Shown: positions 50,403 through 59,793 of the stretch, one piece after another | How positions within the stretch are numbered: the first letter of the stretch is position 1 | Layout of the letters: every line of letters starts with the position of its first letter | Source: Bacillus sp. FJAT-14578 | Lineage (GTDB): Bacteria > Bacillota > Bacilli > Bacillales > Bacillaceae_H | Direction: 5' to 3' | Assembly: GCF_000504165.1 (NCBI RefSeq) | Contig: NZ_AYSE01000006.1 | Coordinates: 310,001-374,000 of the forward strand | DNA length: 64,000 bases | Position numbers and translations under genes: made by a program | The notes under the pieces: generated by a model | The model's input: the letters and a program-made list of their open reading frames with translations, nothing else | Database searches by the model: none | Told to the model about the DNA's origin: nothing

Positions 50403-50407
50403 GTGTT

Positions 50408-51511
50408 TTATTTAATGATTTGCAGTTCTTTTGGATATTTAGTCAACGTTTCGCAGCCTTCCTTCGTCACCACGACATCGTCCTCGATTCTTACGCCGCC
50501 AATGCCCGGCACATAAATACCCGGTTCGACTGTGTACACCATGCCTTCTTTTAAAATGCCGTCATTATCTTTGCTCATGGAAGGAAATTCGTGAACATTG
50601 ATGCCAAGCCCATGTCCAATTCGATGAGGAAAGTAATCGCCGTAACCTGCATTTGTAATAATATCTCTCGCCGTCATATCCAAATCGCCAATGCGTGTCC
50701 CTGGCTTACTTTTTTCTAGTGCCGCTAATTCAGCCTTTAAAACCGTCTCATAAATATCACGCTGCTTTTCATTTACATCGCCAAACGCAACGGTACGAGT
50801 AATATCAGAGCAATATCCATCAAGCACGACACCGAGATCAAATAAGACGAAGTCTCCTTCTTTCAGTTGGCGCAGACCCGGGTTGCCATGTGGATCTGCG
50901 GATTTTTCGCCAAACAAGACCATTGTTGAAAAGGACATTTCCCGAATACCCTTTCGTTTCAATTCGTATTCGATAGCCGCCAACACATCCATTTCGGTCA
51001 TGCCCGCTTTCAGCGCTTCGACCCCTACTTGAACACCGTAATCCGCCAATTCCGCTGCTTGTTTTAAAATGGCAATTTCAAGCGGCTCTTTCACAGACCG
51101 CAATTCATTCATCTTCTCTTCCGCTGCATGAAGCACCGCTTGCGGAAATAATTGAAGTAACGATTCAGCACGCGCATATGCCAGTGCTTCCTTTTCAACA
51201 GCAATAGCTGATGCTTTCGAAATGCCGCGTTTATGCAAAGACTCCTTGATCATATTCCACGGATTTTCATGATCATGATATCCGATGATTTCATGCTCCC
51301 AGCCTGCCGCTTTAGCCTGCCCCATTTCCATAAACGGACAAACAAAAAATGGTTCGTCCTCCGGGAAAGCAAATACCCCCATCAACCGTTCATGCGGGTC
51401 TGTATAAAAATTAGTCACATAAAACACATTTTCTGTTGAATGAAGAAATGCCATATCATATTCTTTTTCTTTTAACCAATTCGTCACATGTTCTAAACGT
51501 TTTGATGTCAT
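50408..51511 (-). CDS. M24-family Xaa-Pro peptidase (YkvY type)
   Basis: 367 residues, similar to YkvY (363). The N-terminal creatinase-like domain (1-125) is followed by a pita-bread M24 domain with the metal ligands Asp in LFDLGVVLDGYCSDITRT (two Asp), His in RIGHGLGINVHEFP, and two Glu in TVEPGIYVPGIGGVRIEDDVVV. It should cleave X-Pro dipeptides or short peptides in the cytoplasm. The ATG at 51511 follows GAGAGGGG. The first ORF Met, ten codons earlier, has no ribosome site. Confidence 0.9.
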   Translation of the reverse strand: MTSKRLEHVTNWLKEKEYDMAFLHSTENVFYVTNFYTDPHERLMGVFAFPEDEPFFVCPFMEMGQAKAAGWEHEIIGYHDHENPWNMIKESLHKRGISKASAIAVEKEALAYARAESLLQLFPQAVLHAAEEKMNELRSVKEPLEIAILKQAAELADYGVQVGVEALKAGMTEMDVLAAIEYELKRKGIREMSFSTMVLFGEKSADPHGNPGLRQLKEGDFVLFDLGVVLDGYCSDITRTVAFGDVNEKQRDIYETVLKAELAALEKSKPGTRIGDLDMTARDIITNAGYGDYFPHRIGHGLGINVHEFPSMSKDNDGILKEGMVYTVEPGIYVPGIGGVRIEDDVVVTKEGCETLTKYPKELQIIK

Positions 51512-51614
51512 AAGTAAAACCCCTCTCGCTGACGTGAACAAATATAGTATGTTTCTCTTTTCCTTTCCATCATACGCTAAAATATCTCATAACGAAAGTA
51601 AGATACTTCCATGC

Positions 51615-52400
51615 TTACTGAGCAGTGTAGCCGCCATCGAGAACAGCCGCTTGCCCTGTGATGCCCTTTGCTTTTTCACTCGCCAAAAATACCGCATAAT
51701 CTGCGATTTCCTTTACATCAATTAAACGCTTTTGAGGAACTAAAGGAAAAATCACTTCTTCGAACACTTTTTCAATAGGAATTTGACGAGTTTCAGCGAT
51801 ATCAGCCAATTGATTTTGGACAAGCGGTGTATCCACATAGCCCGGACAAAGTGCATTCACAGTAATTCCATGAGCGGCGCCTTCAAGAGCTGCCACTTTT
51901 GTCAATCCAATGACACCGTGCTTGGCACTATTGTATGCCGCTTTACCGGCAAAACCGATTAACCCGTTGATGGAAGCCATGTTAATAACACGGCCATATC
52001 CTTGCTCTTTCATGATTGGTAACGCTTTCTTTATAGCCATAAAAGGGGCTGTCAGCATCACTTTAATCATAAACTCAAATTTTTCCGTCGGAAAGTCTTC
52101 AATATTAGACACGTATTGCAGCCCCGCATTGTTCACCAAAATATGTAAACTGCCGAACATATCCATCGCATGTTTAATGGACGCCTCAACCTGATCTTCG
52201 TTTGTTACATCACAAGCGAAGGAGGTTGCCTCAAAACCTGCATTCACAAGCTCCTCCGCCGCAATTTTTGCCGCCTGTCCGTTTAAATCGGAAATCACAA
52301 CCTTTGCCCCTTCTCTGGCCATTTCACGTGCTACTTCTAACCCAATGCCGCTTGCAGCACCTGTCACAAGTGCTGTTTTCCCTGCTAATAAACCATTCAT
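51615..52400 (-). CDS. bdhA: 3-hydroxybutyrate dehydrogenase
   Basis: 261 residues, short-chain dehydrogenase. Cofactor motif TGAASGIGLEVAREM, NNAGLQYVSNIEDFPTEKF (the QYVSPIEDFP-type block is diagnostic of 3-hydroxybutyrate dehydrogenases), catalytic Ser/Tyr/Lys in NMASINGLIGFAGKAAYNSAKHG, and the end GQAAVLDGGYTAQ. It oxidises 3-hydroxybutyrate to acetoacetate with NAD+. The ATG at 52400 with AAGGGGGAAAA is chosen; another plausible start pair lies 21-24 bases upstream. Stand-alone. Confidence 0.9.
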   Translation of the reverse strand: MNGLLAGKTALVTGAASGIGLEVAREMAREGAKVVISDLNGQAAKIAAEELVNAGFEATSFACDVTNEDQVEASIKHAMDMFGSLHILVNNAGLQYVSNIEDFPTEKFEFMIKVMLTAPFMAIKKALPIMKEQGYGRVINMASINGLIGFAGKAAYNSAKHGVIGLTKVAALEGAAHGITVNALCPGYVDTPLVQNQLADIAETRQIPIEKVFEEVIFPLVPQKRLIDVKEIADYAVFLASEKAKGITGQAAVLDGGYTAQ

Positions 52401-52723
52401 CGATTTTTCCCCCTTGTTCATCATCTGTGTACCCTCTTCTTTATTTTTTCGAGAAAATAGGCCGATTCCCTGCCAAGCGTTTCCCAAATAATTTCTTCAA
52501 ACAAATAAATGACGTAAACTAGGTTCATCAACCATTGCAAACATGATTTGGAGTCATATAGAAGGAAATAACGGAAATAGGTACATCCTCCCGTTGTTAT
52601 TTCTCCTTTTCTTGCATACAATACCTCTTATCACAAGATTGATAGCTTTACTTTTTAGTAGAACAAAAACGATGGATGTGCTATTTTATTAACATCTACT
52701 GATTTAGGGAGGTTTTTAGTAAG

Positions 52724-53818
52724 GTGATGGAAATGATCCTTTCATTGGAAGAATGGAAGAATCTTGGAATTGCAGTTGGGATTTTTCTGATTTTCTTAAT
52801 ATTACGCAAGCTGTTTACAACTTATGTATTTAAGCTGGTTCTCGGATTTATGAAAAATATAAAAATTGACTTTGCGGCTAAAATTTTGGAGTCATTTGAA
52901 AAGCCGCTTCGCTGGCTGTTCGTCATTATCGGTATTCAAGTCGCTTTGCCATATTTGCCCTTTGAACTGATAGCGCACGATACGGAAAGAAAAATTTTCC
53001 GATCCCTTTTCATTTGGCTGGCAGCATGGGGAATTTACGACTTAACAGCCTCGACGTCGGAGATTTTTGCCCATTTTGTCAAACGTTTTGATTTCCAAAT
53101 TGATCGTATTGTCATTCCATTTGTGGAGAAAATGGTGCGCCTTATTATAATCGTACTCGCCTTTTCCATCATCGCAGAGGAATGGGGCTTTAACGTAAAC
53201 GGATTTATCGCGGGTCTTGGTCTTGGAGGACTTGCCTTTGCGCTGGCAGCAAAGGATACGATCGGGAACTTTTTCGGTGGCATCGTCATCGTGACGGAAA
53301 AGCCGTTTACGATCGGTGATTGGATTAAAACGCCAAGTGTAGAAGGCACGGTAGAAGATATCACATTTCGCAGTACAAAAGTGCGTACATTTGCCCAGGC
53401 ACTTGTTACGGTTCCGAATGCGACCCTTTCCAACGAACCGATTATTAACTGGTCCAAAATGGGGAAGCGGCAGGTTGCCTTCCATTTAGGCGTAACTTAT
53501 AGCACTTCCCGCGAACAAATCGAGACTATCGTGTATCGTATTAAGCAAATGCTAATGGACGATGAAGATATCCATAATGAAACGATTTTGGTCAACTTTG
53601 ATCGTTTCAATGAGTCAAGCTTGGATATTTATCTATATTTCTTTACCAATACAATTGCTTTTAATGATTATTTAAAAGTAAAAGAACAAGTAAACTTTAA
53701 AATCATGGAAATTGTTGAAGAAGCAGGCGTAGAATTCGCCTTCCCTACCCGCACTCTTGTCATCGACAACCAGGGAGAGGCGATAAAGGAAGAAGAGTTA
53801 TTAAAAATACGAGGATAA
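52724..53818 (+). CDS. yhdY: MscS-family mechanosensitive channel (YhdY type)
   Basis: 364 residues. Four to five N-terminal membrane helices, then the pore helix with GLGLGGLAFALAAKDTIGNFFGGIVIV (the Gly/Ala pattern of MscS TM3), then the beta domain (FTIGDWIKTPSVEGTVEDITFRSTKVRT, TVPNATLSNEPIINWS) and the C-terminal cage. It releases solutes during hypo-osmotic shock. The start is GTG at 52724 after GGGAGG with a long spacer; an ATG follows directly. Neighbours match B. subtilis yhdY. Confidence 0.88.
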   Translation: MMEMILSLEEWKNLGIAVGIFLIFLILRKLFTTYVFKLVLGFMKNIKIDFAAKILESFEKPLRWLFVIIGIQVALPYLPFELIAHDTERKIFRSLFIWLAAWGIYDLTASTSEIFAHFVKRFDFQIDRIVIPFVEKMVRLIIIVLAFSIIAEEWGFNVNGFIAGLGLGGLAFALAAKDTIGNFFGGIVIVTEKPFTIGDWIKTPSVEGTVEDITFRSTKVRTFAQALVTVPNATLSNEPIINWSKMGKRQVAFHLGVTYSTSREQIETIVYRIKQMLMDDEDIHNETILVNFDRFNESSLDIYLYFFTNTIAFNDYLKVKEQVNFKIMEIVEEAGVEFAFPTRTLVIDNQGEAIKEEELLKIRG

Positions 53819-53822
53819 AAAA

Positions 53823-53860
53823 CGTCCCTTCACAATTACATGAAGGGACGCTTTTTATCA
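53823..53860. terminator. Bidirectional terminator between yhdY and the zinc-ribbon gene
   Basis: CGTCCCTTCA pairs with TGAAGGGACG, flanked by AAAA and TTTTT, between convergent genes. Confidence 0.8.
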
Positions 53861-54088
53861 CACAAGCGCTCCGCATGAAGGGCAGTAACAACCCTTCAAT
53901 CGTTCTTTAGTCAGAAGAATGCTTTGATGGGAACAGTTTTCACAACGAATCACCCACTGATGCAAGTCTGCTTGTGGAGGAACTTGTTTAATCATTTCAT
54001 CCATAGAAAAATGGGTGGAGATTTGATCATGAATATGTTTTTTATACTTCTCCTGTTTTGATACTGATTGGGAATTTGTTAAATGCAC
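53858..54088 (-). CDS. Small zinc-ribbon protein, unknown function
   Basis: 76 residues. The N-terminal half is charged and helical; the C-terminal half has two CxxC pairs (RCENCSHQ and CYCPSCGA) of a zinc ribbon. The start is GTG at 54088 after GGGGAGAGG, a good site that supports expression. Its stop is next to the shared terminator. Role unknown; nucleic-acid or protein binding is possible. Confidence 0.7.
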   Translation of the reverse strand: MHLTNSQSVSKQEKYKKHIHDQISTHFSMDEMIKQVPPQADLHQWVIRCENCSHQSILLTKERLKGCYCPSCGALV

Positions 54089-54139
54089 TTTTCCTCTCCC
54101 CTTATTGTTTTTTTCACTATTATATGAAAAATTCCAAAC

Positions 54140-54169
54140 AAAAAGAGCTCCTTTCGGGAGCTCTTTTTT
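54140..54169. terminator. Bidirectional terminator after mpfA
   Basis: AAAAGAGCTCC pairs with GGGAGCTCTTTT around a four-base loop, with T-runs on both strands. On the minus strand it follows the mpfA stop by two bases. Confidence 0.85.
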
Positions 54170-54170
54170 G

Positions 54171-55529
54171 TTAGGCAGACACTTCTGATTGCTTTAAATT
54201 CACTTTCGCAACCGATTCATGTCCTTCCACTAATTCTCTTTTTTTTGTGATTTCCACATATTGAATATGATGGCCTTCCATCTCGGATACTTTAAATTGA
54301 TATGAATCGAACGAAACCATTTGGCCTTTTTTAATATCATAGTTTTCGGTCAACAACCAACCGCCAATGGTATCTACATCCGTATCATCAATCTCTGTCC
54401 CTAATAAGTCATTCACTTCACCAACCAATACTTTGGCATCGAGAATATAGTGATCATCTTTAATTTTTTGAACAAGCGGGCGTTCATCGGCATCGAACTC
54501 ATCACGAATTTCCCCTACAATCTCTTCTAAAATATCCTCCACCGTAACTAATCCCGCTGTTCCGCCGTACTCATCCACTAAAATCGCCATATGAATTCGC
54601 TCTTTTTGCATCTTTAGCAGCAGATCATGAATCGGGATGGATTCAATCACTTGAATGACCGGACGGATATATTCTTCGAGCTTTAATTCTTCCTGCTTTT
54701 CATCAAATACGAAGTCCGTGAACACTTCCTTCATATTGACCATCCCGATAATATGGTCCTTATCTCCATCCACAATCGGATAGCGCGTGTATTTTTCTTC
54801 CCTTACGATATCCAATACACCTTGAAGTGTATCTTCTTTTGAAAAGGAAACAAGCTCTGTACGCGGAACCATGATTTCTTTTGCGATACGATCATCGAAT
54901 TCAAAGATTTTATTTACATATTTAAACTCGGATTGATTAATCTCCCCGCTTTTGTAGCTTTCTGATAAAATGATGCGTAATTCTTCTTCTGAGTGAGCCA
55001 ATTCATGTTCAGATACTGGTTTAAGTCCGAACACACCTGTCACTAAACGTGCTGATCCGTTAAGCGCCCAAATGAATGGAAACATGATTTTATAAAAGAC
55101 AATCAACGGCGGCGCGAATAACAAGCTCACTCGCTCTGTTTTTTGGATCGCTAATGTTTTAGGCGCCAATTCTCCAATGACAACATGAAGAAATGTGATG
55201 GATGCAAATGCGATTCCAAATGATAGAAGACTGGCAACTGAGTCAGAAAGGGAAAGTTTTTCAAAAAGCGGATGAAGTAATCGTTCCACTGTCGGCTCTC
55301 CCAACCAACCTAATCCTAATGCAGTGATTGTAATTCCAAGCTGACATGCCGATAAATACTCATCCAAGTTCGTGATGACTATTTTGGCAGCACGTGCATT
55401 CTTGCTTCCTTCTGCAATCAACTGATCAATGCGAGAACTGCGAATCTTTACGATCGCAAATTCTGACGCGACGAAAAAGGCGGTTAAGGCAATTAAAATC
55501 GCCACTAAAACCAAGTTAAATATGTCCAA
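54171..55529 (-). CDS. mpfA: CNNM/CorC-family Mg2+ efflux protein
   Basis: 452 residues. DUF21/CNNM membrane domain (1-190; [48 protein letters not shown]), two CBS domains (about 205-330; [12 protein letters not shown] ... [23 protein letters not shown]) and a C-terminal CorC_HlyC domain (to 435). The family includes MpfA (YhdP) of B. subtilis, which exports Mg2+. The start is TTG at 55529 with AAGGAA upstream. The neighbouring merR and yhdY/yhdZ genes repeat the B. subtilis yhd order. A hairpin lies just before the start. Confidence 0.87.
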   Translation of the reverse strand: MDIFNLVLVAILIALTAFFVASEFAIVKIRSSRIDQLIAEGSKNARAAKIVITNLDEYLSACQLGITITALGLGWLGEPTVERLLHPLFEKLSLSDSVASLLSFGIAFASITFLHVVIGELAPKTLAIQKTERVSLLFAPPLIVFYKIMFPFIWALNGSARLVTGVFGLKPVSEHELAHSEEELRIILSESYKSGEINQSEFKYVNKIFEFDDRIAKEIMVPRTELVSFSKEDTLQGVLDIVREEKYTRYPIVDGDKDHIIGMVNMKEVFTDFVFDEKQEELKLEEYIRPVIQVIESIPIHDLLLKMQKERIHMAILVDEYGGTAGLVTVEDILEEIVGEIRDEFDADERPLVQKIKDDHYILDAKVLVGEVNDLLGTEIDDTDVDTIGGWLLTENYDIKKGQMVSFDSYQFKVSEMEGHHIQYVEITKKRELVEGHESVAKVNLKQSEVSA

Positions 55530-55534
55530 AAAAG

Positions 55535-55572
55535 TTCCTTAGCTCGCACAAAACGAGTAAGGAGTCACCTCC
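55535..55572 (-). promoter_or_regulatory. Leader hairpin and strong Shine-Dalgarno upstream of mpfA
   Basis: On the minus strand GGAGGTGACTCC is followed by TCCTTACTCG / CGAGCTAAGGA, a stem whose 3' arm holds the AAGGA used by the TTG start. Folding would hide the mpfA ribosome site. No ORF starts properly at the unused GGAGGTGA. Confidence 0.45.
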
Positions 55573-55660
55573 TAAAAAAGTTAGTTATTGTGTATTTATT
55601 CTGTTTACCTTCATCTAACCTTTGTTCTGTGACACACGTTCATATTAAGCCTTGATTCTA

Positions 55661-56071
55661 TCAAATTAAGAGTACAAGCAATGATTGAATAAGCGACATG
55701 CTTTGGTTCGATAATTGTGTGGACAAGAGGCGCTTTTGGTCATCGTCCAACTTTTCCACAATGGGCATGAATCCCGAAAGTTCTTGATTTAAATGTTCCA
55801 GATGCTTAGCAATGACTTTTGCTTGATCCAGCATTTCTTCTTCCTCTACATGCTGGCTTTTAACCAATTCAATTTTTTTTCGAATCTCATCCAACGGCAT
55901 ATGAAGCTTCTTGCAATTTTCAATGAACTTCAAATCCTCTAATGCTTCTTCCGAATAGTACCGGTAATTGGACGGGGAACGTTTTGCTTGCAGCAACCCT
56001 AGCTTTGTATAGTAATCAATCGTGCGCTTTGAAACATTGGCCGCTGAAGCTAACTCACCAATTTTGTACAC
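55661..56071 (-). CDS. MerR-family regulator
   Basis: 136 residues. The N-terminal winged helix is typical: YKIGELASAANVSKRTIDYYTKLGLLQAKRSPSNYRYYSEEAL. A dimerisation helix runs from about 80 to 115. The C-terminal metal-binding Cys pair of CueR is absent; the only Cys is near residue 53. Placed next to mpfA it corresponds in position to YhdQ/CueR, but it should not sense copper through the usual site. The start is GTG at 56071 with GAGGTGA somewhat distant. Confidence 0.83.
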   Translation of the reverse strand: MYKIGELASAANVSKRTIDYYTKLGLLQAKRSPSNYRYYSEEALEDLKFIENCKKLHMPLDEIRKKIELVKSQHVEEEEMLDQAKVIAKHLEHLNQELSGFMPIVEKLDDDQKRLLSTQLSNQSMSLIQSLLVLLI

Positions 56072-56158
56072 TGCCCCATTGTATCACCTCATGGTTGTTT
56101 CTTATTTCTATTTTAAATCGCTTCAAAGCATACAGTCAATCGTTTTGGTTGTCCGTTT

Positions 56159-56395
56159 TTAAAAACGCCCTTTATTTTTTTCAAAATTCGGAAAATAAAA
56201 ACTAAAAATAATGAAGGCAAATCCGATTGTAAATAAAATGAACGGCATTCTGACCGCAAAGGCTTGCGCATAATGCTCCGCTGTTCTTGTATGAATAGGT
56301 ACCAAGTTTAATTCAAACATTAAATCCAGCGCTGCCACAGATTGAAACAATATCCCAACGAAAAAAAGACTAAGACGAATCATAAATGTCCGCAT
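56159..56395 (-). CDS. Small two-helix membrane protein
   Basis: 78 residues. Two hydrophobic segments (FMIRLSLFFVGILFQSVAAL and MPFILFTIGFAFIIFSFYF) flank a short polar loop, with a Lys/Arg-rich C-terminus (NFEKNKGRF). AAAGGAATG lies before the ATG. No family recognised. It could be coregulated with the merR-like gene, 87 bases downstream. Confidence 0.55.
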   Translation of the reverse strand: MRTFMIRLSLFFVGILFQSVAALDLMFELNLVPIHTRTAEHYAQAFAVRMPFILFTIGFAFIIFSFYFPNFEKNKGRF

Positions 56396-56664
56396 GGAGG
56401 CATTCCTTTCTCACATGAAAAGGGTCCTTTCTTCTTTTAATTGGAGGCCCTTTCCTGAAAAATCATTTCTCATGGCCATTTCTCCTTTATCCCGTTTTCG
56501 ACGTACAGATAGAAGTTTCCCTTATTACAAACTATGCACCAAACTGTGACGTTATACGTTGAGCTTTGCTTAATAGCAGGCAGATTCTTCCCTTCATAGA
56601 AAAAGCCGATTTGCTATCTTCAAACAGAAGGCAGAACTGATTTGACACATAACCTGTACGGCGT
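56396..56664. other. Interval without a recognised gene
   Basis: About 270 bases between the small membrane protein and the twin-hairpin element. It contains a short AAAGGGTCC...GGCCCTTTCC partial hairpin near 56418-56455, resembling a decayed first hairpin of the family. No gene is seen. Confidence 0.35.
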
Positions 56665-56815
56665 TGCCCCATAAATCTGAACCAGGCCGCAAAAATGATT
56701 TTTTACTGAAAAGACCCGTCACTGAATCCTGGATTTCACTGGATTCACATGACGGGTCTTTTTCAGGAGGATGACTCCGAAGGTATGTTTTTTATACCTT
56801 TGGAGTCATCCTCTA
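56665..56815 (+). repeat. Twin-hairpin intergenic element, copy 5
   Basis: Lead GCCCCATA then AAAAATGATTTTTTACTG, first hairpin GAAAAGACCCGTCA/TGACGGGTCTTTTTC with inner AATCC/GGATT, second hairpin GGAGGATGACTCCGAAGGTA with its complement. The stop codon of the AI-2E family gene (minus strand, 56813-56815) lies in the tail of the second hairpin. Confidence 0.8.
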
Positions 56816-57856
56816 TATTTTAAAGTTGAGTTTTAAAATATTCGCTCGAATAATCGTCTCAATCACAATTACAAGAGCCGGTCCTGCAATCAAACCGATA
56901 ACCCCAAGCATTTTAAATCCTAAATAGATGCTGATAAGGGAAGCGAGCGGCGAAATTCCCAAGTTCTGAGAAAGCACTTTCGGTTCGATTACCCTTCTTA
57001 CTACAGTAATCACGACAAATAAGATGATCAAACCAATACCTGTTTTACTGTCTCCGTTTATGATCATGAAAACAGCCCATGGAACAAGTGCAGAGCCTGT
57101 CCCTAAAATAGGCAGCAAATCAACAATGACAATAATAAGAGAAATGATGGCAACATACTTGACACCGATGATTGATAATCCAATGAAGGAAATCATATAT
57201 GTGATAAAGCTCAGTAAAAACTGTGCTTTCAAAAAGCCGATTCCGGCACGGCCTAATTGCCGCATGATAAGCTCCACTTTCGCCTTCGTTTTATCAGTAA
57301 GAAAACTAGTCGCTTTACGCTTTAATGACGGCAGTTCCAGGCTGAACAAGAACAAAGCGATGAAGTAAATGATCAGCTCAATCATGAACGTGGGAACAGT
57401 CGCCAACAAATTCAATGTTAGTTCTGCCACGTTAGAAGCAAATTGAATGAGTGCTTGTTTGGATGAATCAATGGATGATTCGATTGAATTTACCACTTCG
57501 GGAGGCAAATTATCCGATAATTTCTGCCATTGGAAAAGATACTCTTTAATCGGTTCAACATTAAAGTTCCTGACCCATTCAGGAACACGCTTGGAAAAAA
57601 GGACGATTTGGTCAATGAGCATGACGATGACAAAATAAAACAGCAAACCGATTGCCGCCAAAAACATGCAAAATGTCATGGTGACCGCATATACCCGTTT
57701 CCAACTGAAGCGGTCTTCAAAAAACTTTACCGCTCCATCGAGCAAGAGGGCTGTAAATAACCCCAGTACTAACGGCATGCTATACGGTAAAAACCATGCG
57801 AGCAACGCGCCAACAATAATAAGGAAAATCCATTTCTTATTTTTCTGAAACCACAC
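56813..57856 (-). CDS. AI-2E family transporter
   Basis: 347 residues with seven to eight hydrophobic segments and a central amphipathic region (FSKRVPEWVRNFNVEPIKEYLFQWQKLSDNLP). The C-terminal family block GSALVPWAVFMIINGD, then VVRRVIEPKVLSQNLGISPLASLISIYLGFKMLGVIGLIAGPALVI, identifies the AI-2E/UPF0118 family. Members are linked to autoinducer export, Na+(Li+)/H+ exchange or sporulation (YtvI); the cargo here is unknown. Two GTG codons follow AAGGGGAA; the second at 57856 has normal spacing. Its stop codon lies inside a repeat element. Confidence 0.83.
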   Translation of the reverse strand: MWFQKNKKWIFLIIVGALLAWFLPYSMPLVLGLFTALLLDGAVKFFEDRFSWKRVYAVTMTFCMFLAAIGLLFYFVIVMLIDQIVLFSKRVPEWVRNFNVEPIKEYLFQWQKLSDNLPPEVVNSIESSIDSSKQALIQFASNVAELTLNLLATVPTFMIELIIYFIALFLFSLELPSLKRKATSFLTDKTKAKVELIMRQLGRAGIGFLKAQFLLSFITYMISFIGLSIIGVKYVAIISLIIVIVDLLPILGTGSALVPWAVFMIINGDSKTGIGLIILFVVITVVRRVIEPKVLSQNLGISPLASLISIYLGFKMLGVIGLIAGPALVIVIETIIRANILKLNFKI

Positions 57857-57942
57857 AAGCACTTCCCCTTCTTACCGAAAATTCAAAGATGTTTTGCAAC
57901 AATCTATTATATCTTATTTTTAATGTATTTGCTTGAATTTCA

Positions 57943-58692
57943 TCAGGTCTGCAACTTTGATACCGTATGTCCGATTGATTCAGAAATCACCAGATCAAAA
58001 AGATGGTCAAAATGGGTTGCATCCCGATTAATGATGACCATAGGAATGGTTCCTTGTTTACGCACAAACAGCGGGATTTGATTAATGGGCGTTACTTCCA
58101 GAGATGAACCCATTACGATAAATAAATCACTATTGATGGCAGCCTCTGCCGCCTCCTCAAAATGATGAATGCTGTCGCCAAACAATACGACATTCGGCTT
58201 TAAAATGAAATGGCATTCATTTCCGTTTCTTGTGATCGTTTGACAACGGGGCAGCTCCTGCTCATTTAAATAAGCCAAATCATAAGAGGCCTGACATTTT
58301 GGACAACGAGCTGATTTAATCGTCCCATGAATTTCATATACACGAGAGCTTCCCGCATCCTGATGAAGTCCATCAATATTTTGTGTAATCACATATGTTT
58401 CCTTCCCGTTTTTTTCCATTGAAGCGATAAACTCATGACCGGGATTCGGTTTATACTGGTGAAGCATTTTAATACGAAAAATCTCTTTGAATAATGGCCA
58501 AAACTCTTTTGGGCGTCTCTCAAAAAAAGGACGAGACACTACGTCAGCAAAGCTCATGTTTTGTTTATATAGACCATTTTGAGAACGAAAATCAGGAATA
58601 CCGGATTCCGTACTGATACCCGCGCCCGTAAAAAAAGTAATTGTTTTAGCTTGATTGATCCATTGTTGAAGTTGGGCAATAGCCGGCTCCAC
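57943..58692 (-). CDS. srtN: NAD-dependent protein deacetylase (sirtuin)
   Basis: 249 residues, near the 247 of B. subtilis SrtN (YhdZ). NAD-binding motifs FFTGAGISTESGIPDFRS and TQNIDGLHQDAG with the catalytic His in YEIHGTI, a zinc site (CPKC and a later pair, CQTITRNGNEC), and MGSSLEVTP. It removes acyl groups from Lys, for example on acetyl-CoA synthetase. The GTG at 58692 follows AAAGGGTG with good spacing; an ATG at 58713 lacks a ribosome site. Near yhdY and yhdP homologues, as in B. subtilis. Confidence 0.9.
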   Translation of the reverse strand: MEPAIAQLQQWINQAKTITFFTGAGISTESGIPDFRSQNGLYKQNMSFADVVSRPFFERRPKEFWPLFKEIFRIKMLHQYKPNPGHEFIASMEKNGKETYVITQNIDGLHQDAGSSRVYEIHGTIKSARCPKCQASYDLAYLNEQELPRCQTITRNGNECHFILKPNVVLFGDSIHHFEEAAEAAINSDLFIVMGSSLEVTPINQIPLFVRKQGTIPMVIINRDATHFDHLFDLVISESIGHTVSKLQT

Positions 58693-58797
58693 GGATGTCA
58701 CACCCTTTCCCATTTGATTTTTATTTTACCACACAACGCCTTCCATGAAGGTATAAAAGACTTGAAAATTTGCAATGTTTTATTTCTTCCAATAAAC

Positions 58798-58833
58798 GAT
58801 GAAAACACGGATAAAAATATCCGTGTTTTCATC
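58798..58833. terminator. Hairpin between srtN upstream region and the 35-codon gene
   Basis: GATGAAAACACGGAT pairs perfectly with its complement around six A/T bases. On the minus strand it overlaps the stop codon of the small gene at 58832-58834 and probably ends it. Confidence 0.7.
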
Positions 58834-58939
58834 ATTTACATGTACCGTAATAGTCGTTAATACTTTCTAAAATGCTTGGATATTCATCGATCCATTCAAA
58901 CTGTTGGGACTGTTCCTGCTTCTCTTCCTGCTGATGCAT
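58832..58939 (-). CDS. 35-residue acidic protein, unknown function
   Basis: Begins MHQQEEKQEQSQQFEWIDEY and ends SINDYYGTCK. AAAGGAGAGGATTTT before the ATG at 58939 is a textbook ribosome site, and a terminator hairpin begins at the stop. This supports a real small gene that automatic callers would skip. Gln/Glu-rich start, aromatic and acidic centre, one Cys near the end. No signal or membrane segment. Function unknown. Confidence 0.6.
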   Translation of the reverse strand: MHQQEEKQEQSQQFEWIDEYPSILESINDYYGTCK

Positions 58940-59175
58940 AAAATCCTCTCCTTTTCGCACCCTTCTTGTTATATAACATATGCTCAACATTGATAATTGT
59001 TTCATAACAATTCAGATTTTTACGAAAAAAGTAAAGAATTTAATTTCCTTTTCCATCAGGCTCTTTCTAAGCGAGAATAGAGCATTCCGGTTCTGCCGGT
59101 AGCTTCTCACTAACAAGTTAACATAATAATGTTATGAAAAACATTTTCTATACCTGATTTGTACGTATATTTCTA

Positions 59176-59667
59176 TTAAACCTCAGGAGTCGGAGTTGGC
59201 TTTGCATAGCCCTCTTTGTATTTTTCATCGATCGTTTGACGAATTTCCTTAATGGATTTACCTTCACTGTAATCAACGATTGACTCGGCTGCAATCTCTA
59301 GACAAACACCGCATCTTGTACCGTGATCATCCCATACGACCGCCCCGTTTTCTTTGTTATCATAAACAAAACAATCATAGTTGCTCGTGTGGCCTGCTGA
59401 TTCCCCACACCCGCAATAACAAGGAATGTTCTCCAGCAATTCTTGATGATTTGCTGCAGCTTGATACAGCACCTTCATGTCATCGGGTTTTGCTGCCAAA
59501 AACTTGGGCAAGCTATCCACACTTGCCGTTTCTTCACGCAAGTCCCCCGTCACATGCTGTGCATGCTCATATCCCTCTTCTTCACTTGCTTCCTGATTAT
59601 TTCCGCAAGCTCCTAGTATAATCGTTGAAAGTGCAACCATTGTTGTAAGCGCTGTTTTTAATTTCAT
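59176..59667 (-). CDS. PCYCGC-motif lipoprotein
   Basis: 163 residues. Signal peptide with lipobox (STIILGACGNN; lipidated Cys near 21). The mature domain contains the defining PCYCGCGESAGH motif near residue 83, later Cys in YDCFVYD and RCGVCLEIA, and a C-terminal helix (SEGKSIKEIRQTIDEKYKEGY). The motif and Cys spacing suggest metal or heme-related binding on the outer membrane face; the family (PCYCGC) is of unknown function in Bacilli. Ribosome site GAAAGGACG. Confidence 0.85.
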   Translation of the reverse strand: MKLKTALTTMVALSTIILGACGNNQEASEEEGYEHAQHVTGDLREETASVDSLPKFLAAKPDDMKVLYQAAANHQELLENIPCYCGCGESAGHTSNYDCFVYDNKENGAVVWDDHGTRCGVCLEIAAESIVDYSEGKSIKEIRQTIDEKYKEGYAKPTPTPEV

Positions 59668-59793
59668 CTTTTCGTCCTTTCTTCTTTCTTATTCCTATAA
59701 GAATTTTATACAGAACAAATCAATCTAGCAATCTTCTTCACGGAATTGTCAGAAACTGTCTGATTTTTTATACTGCTCAAATGAACTGACAAG

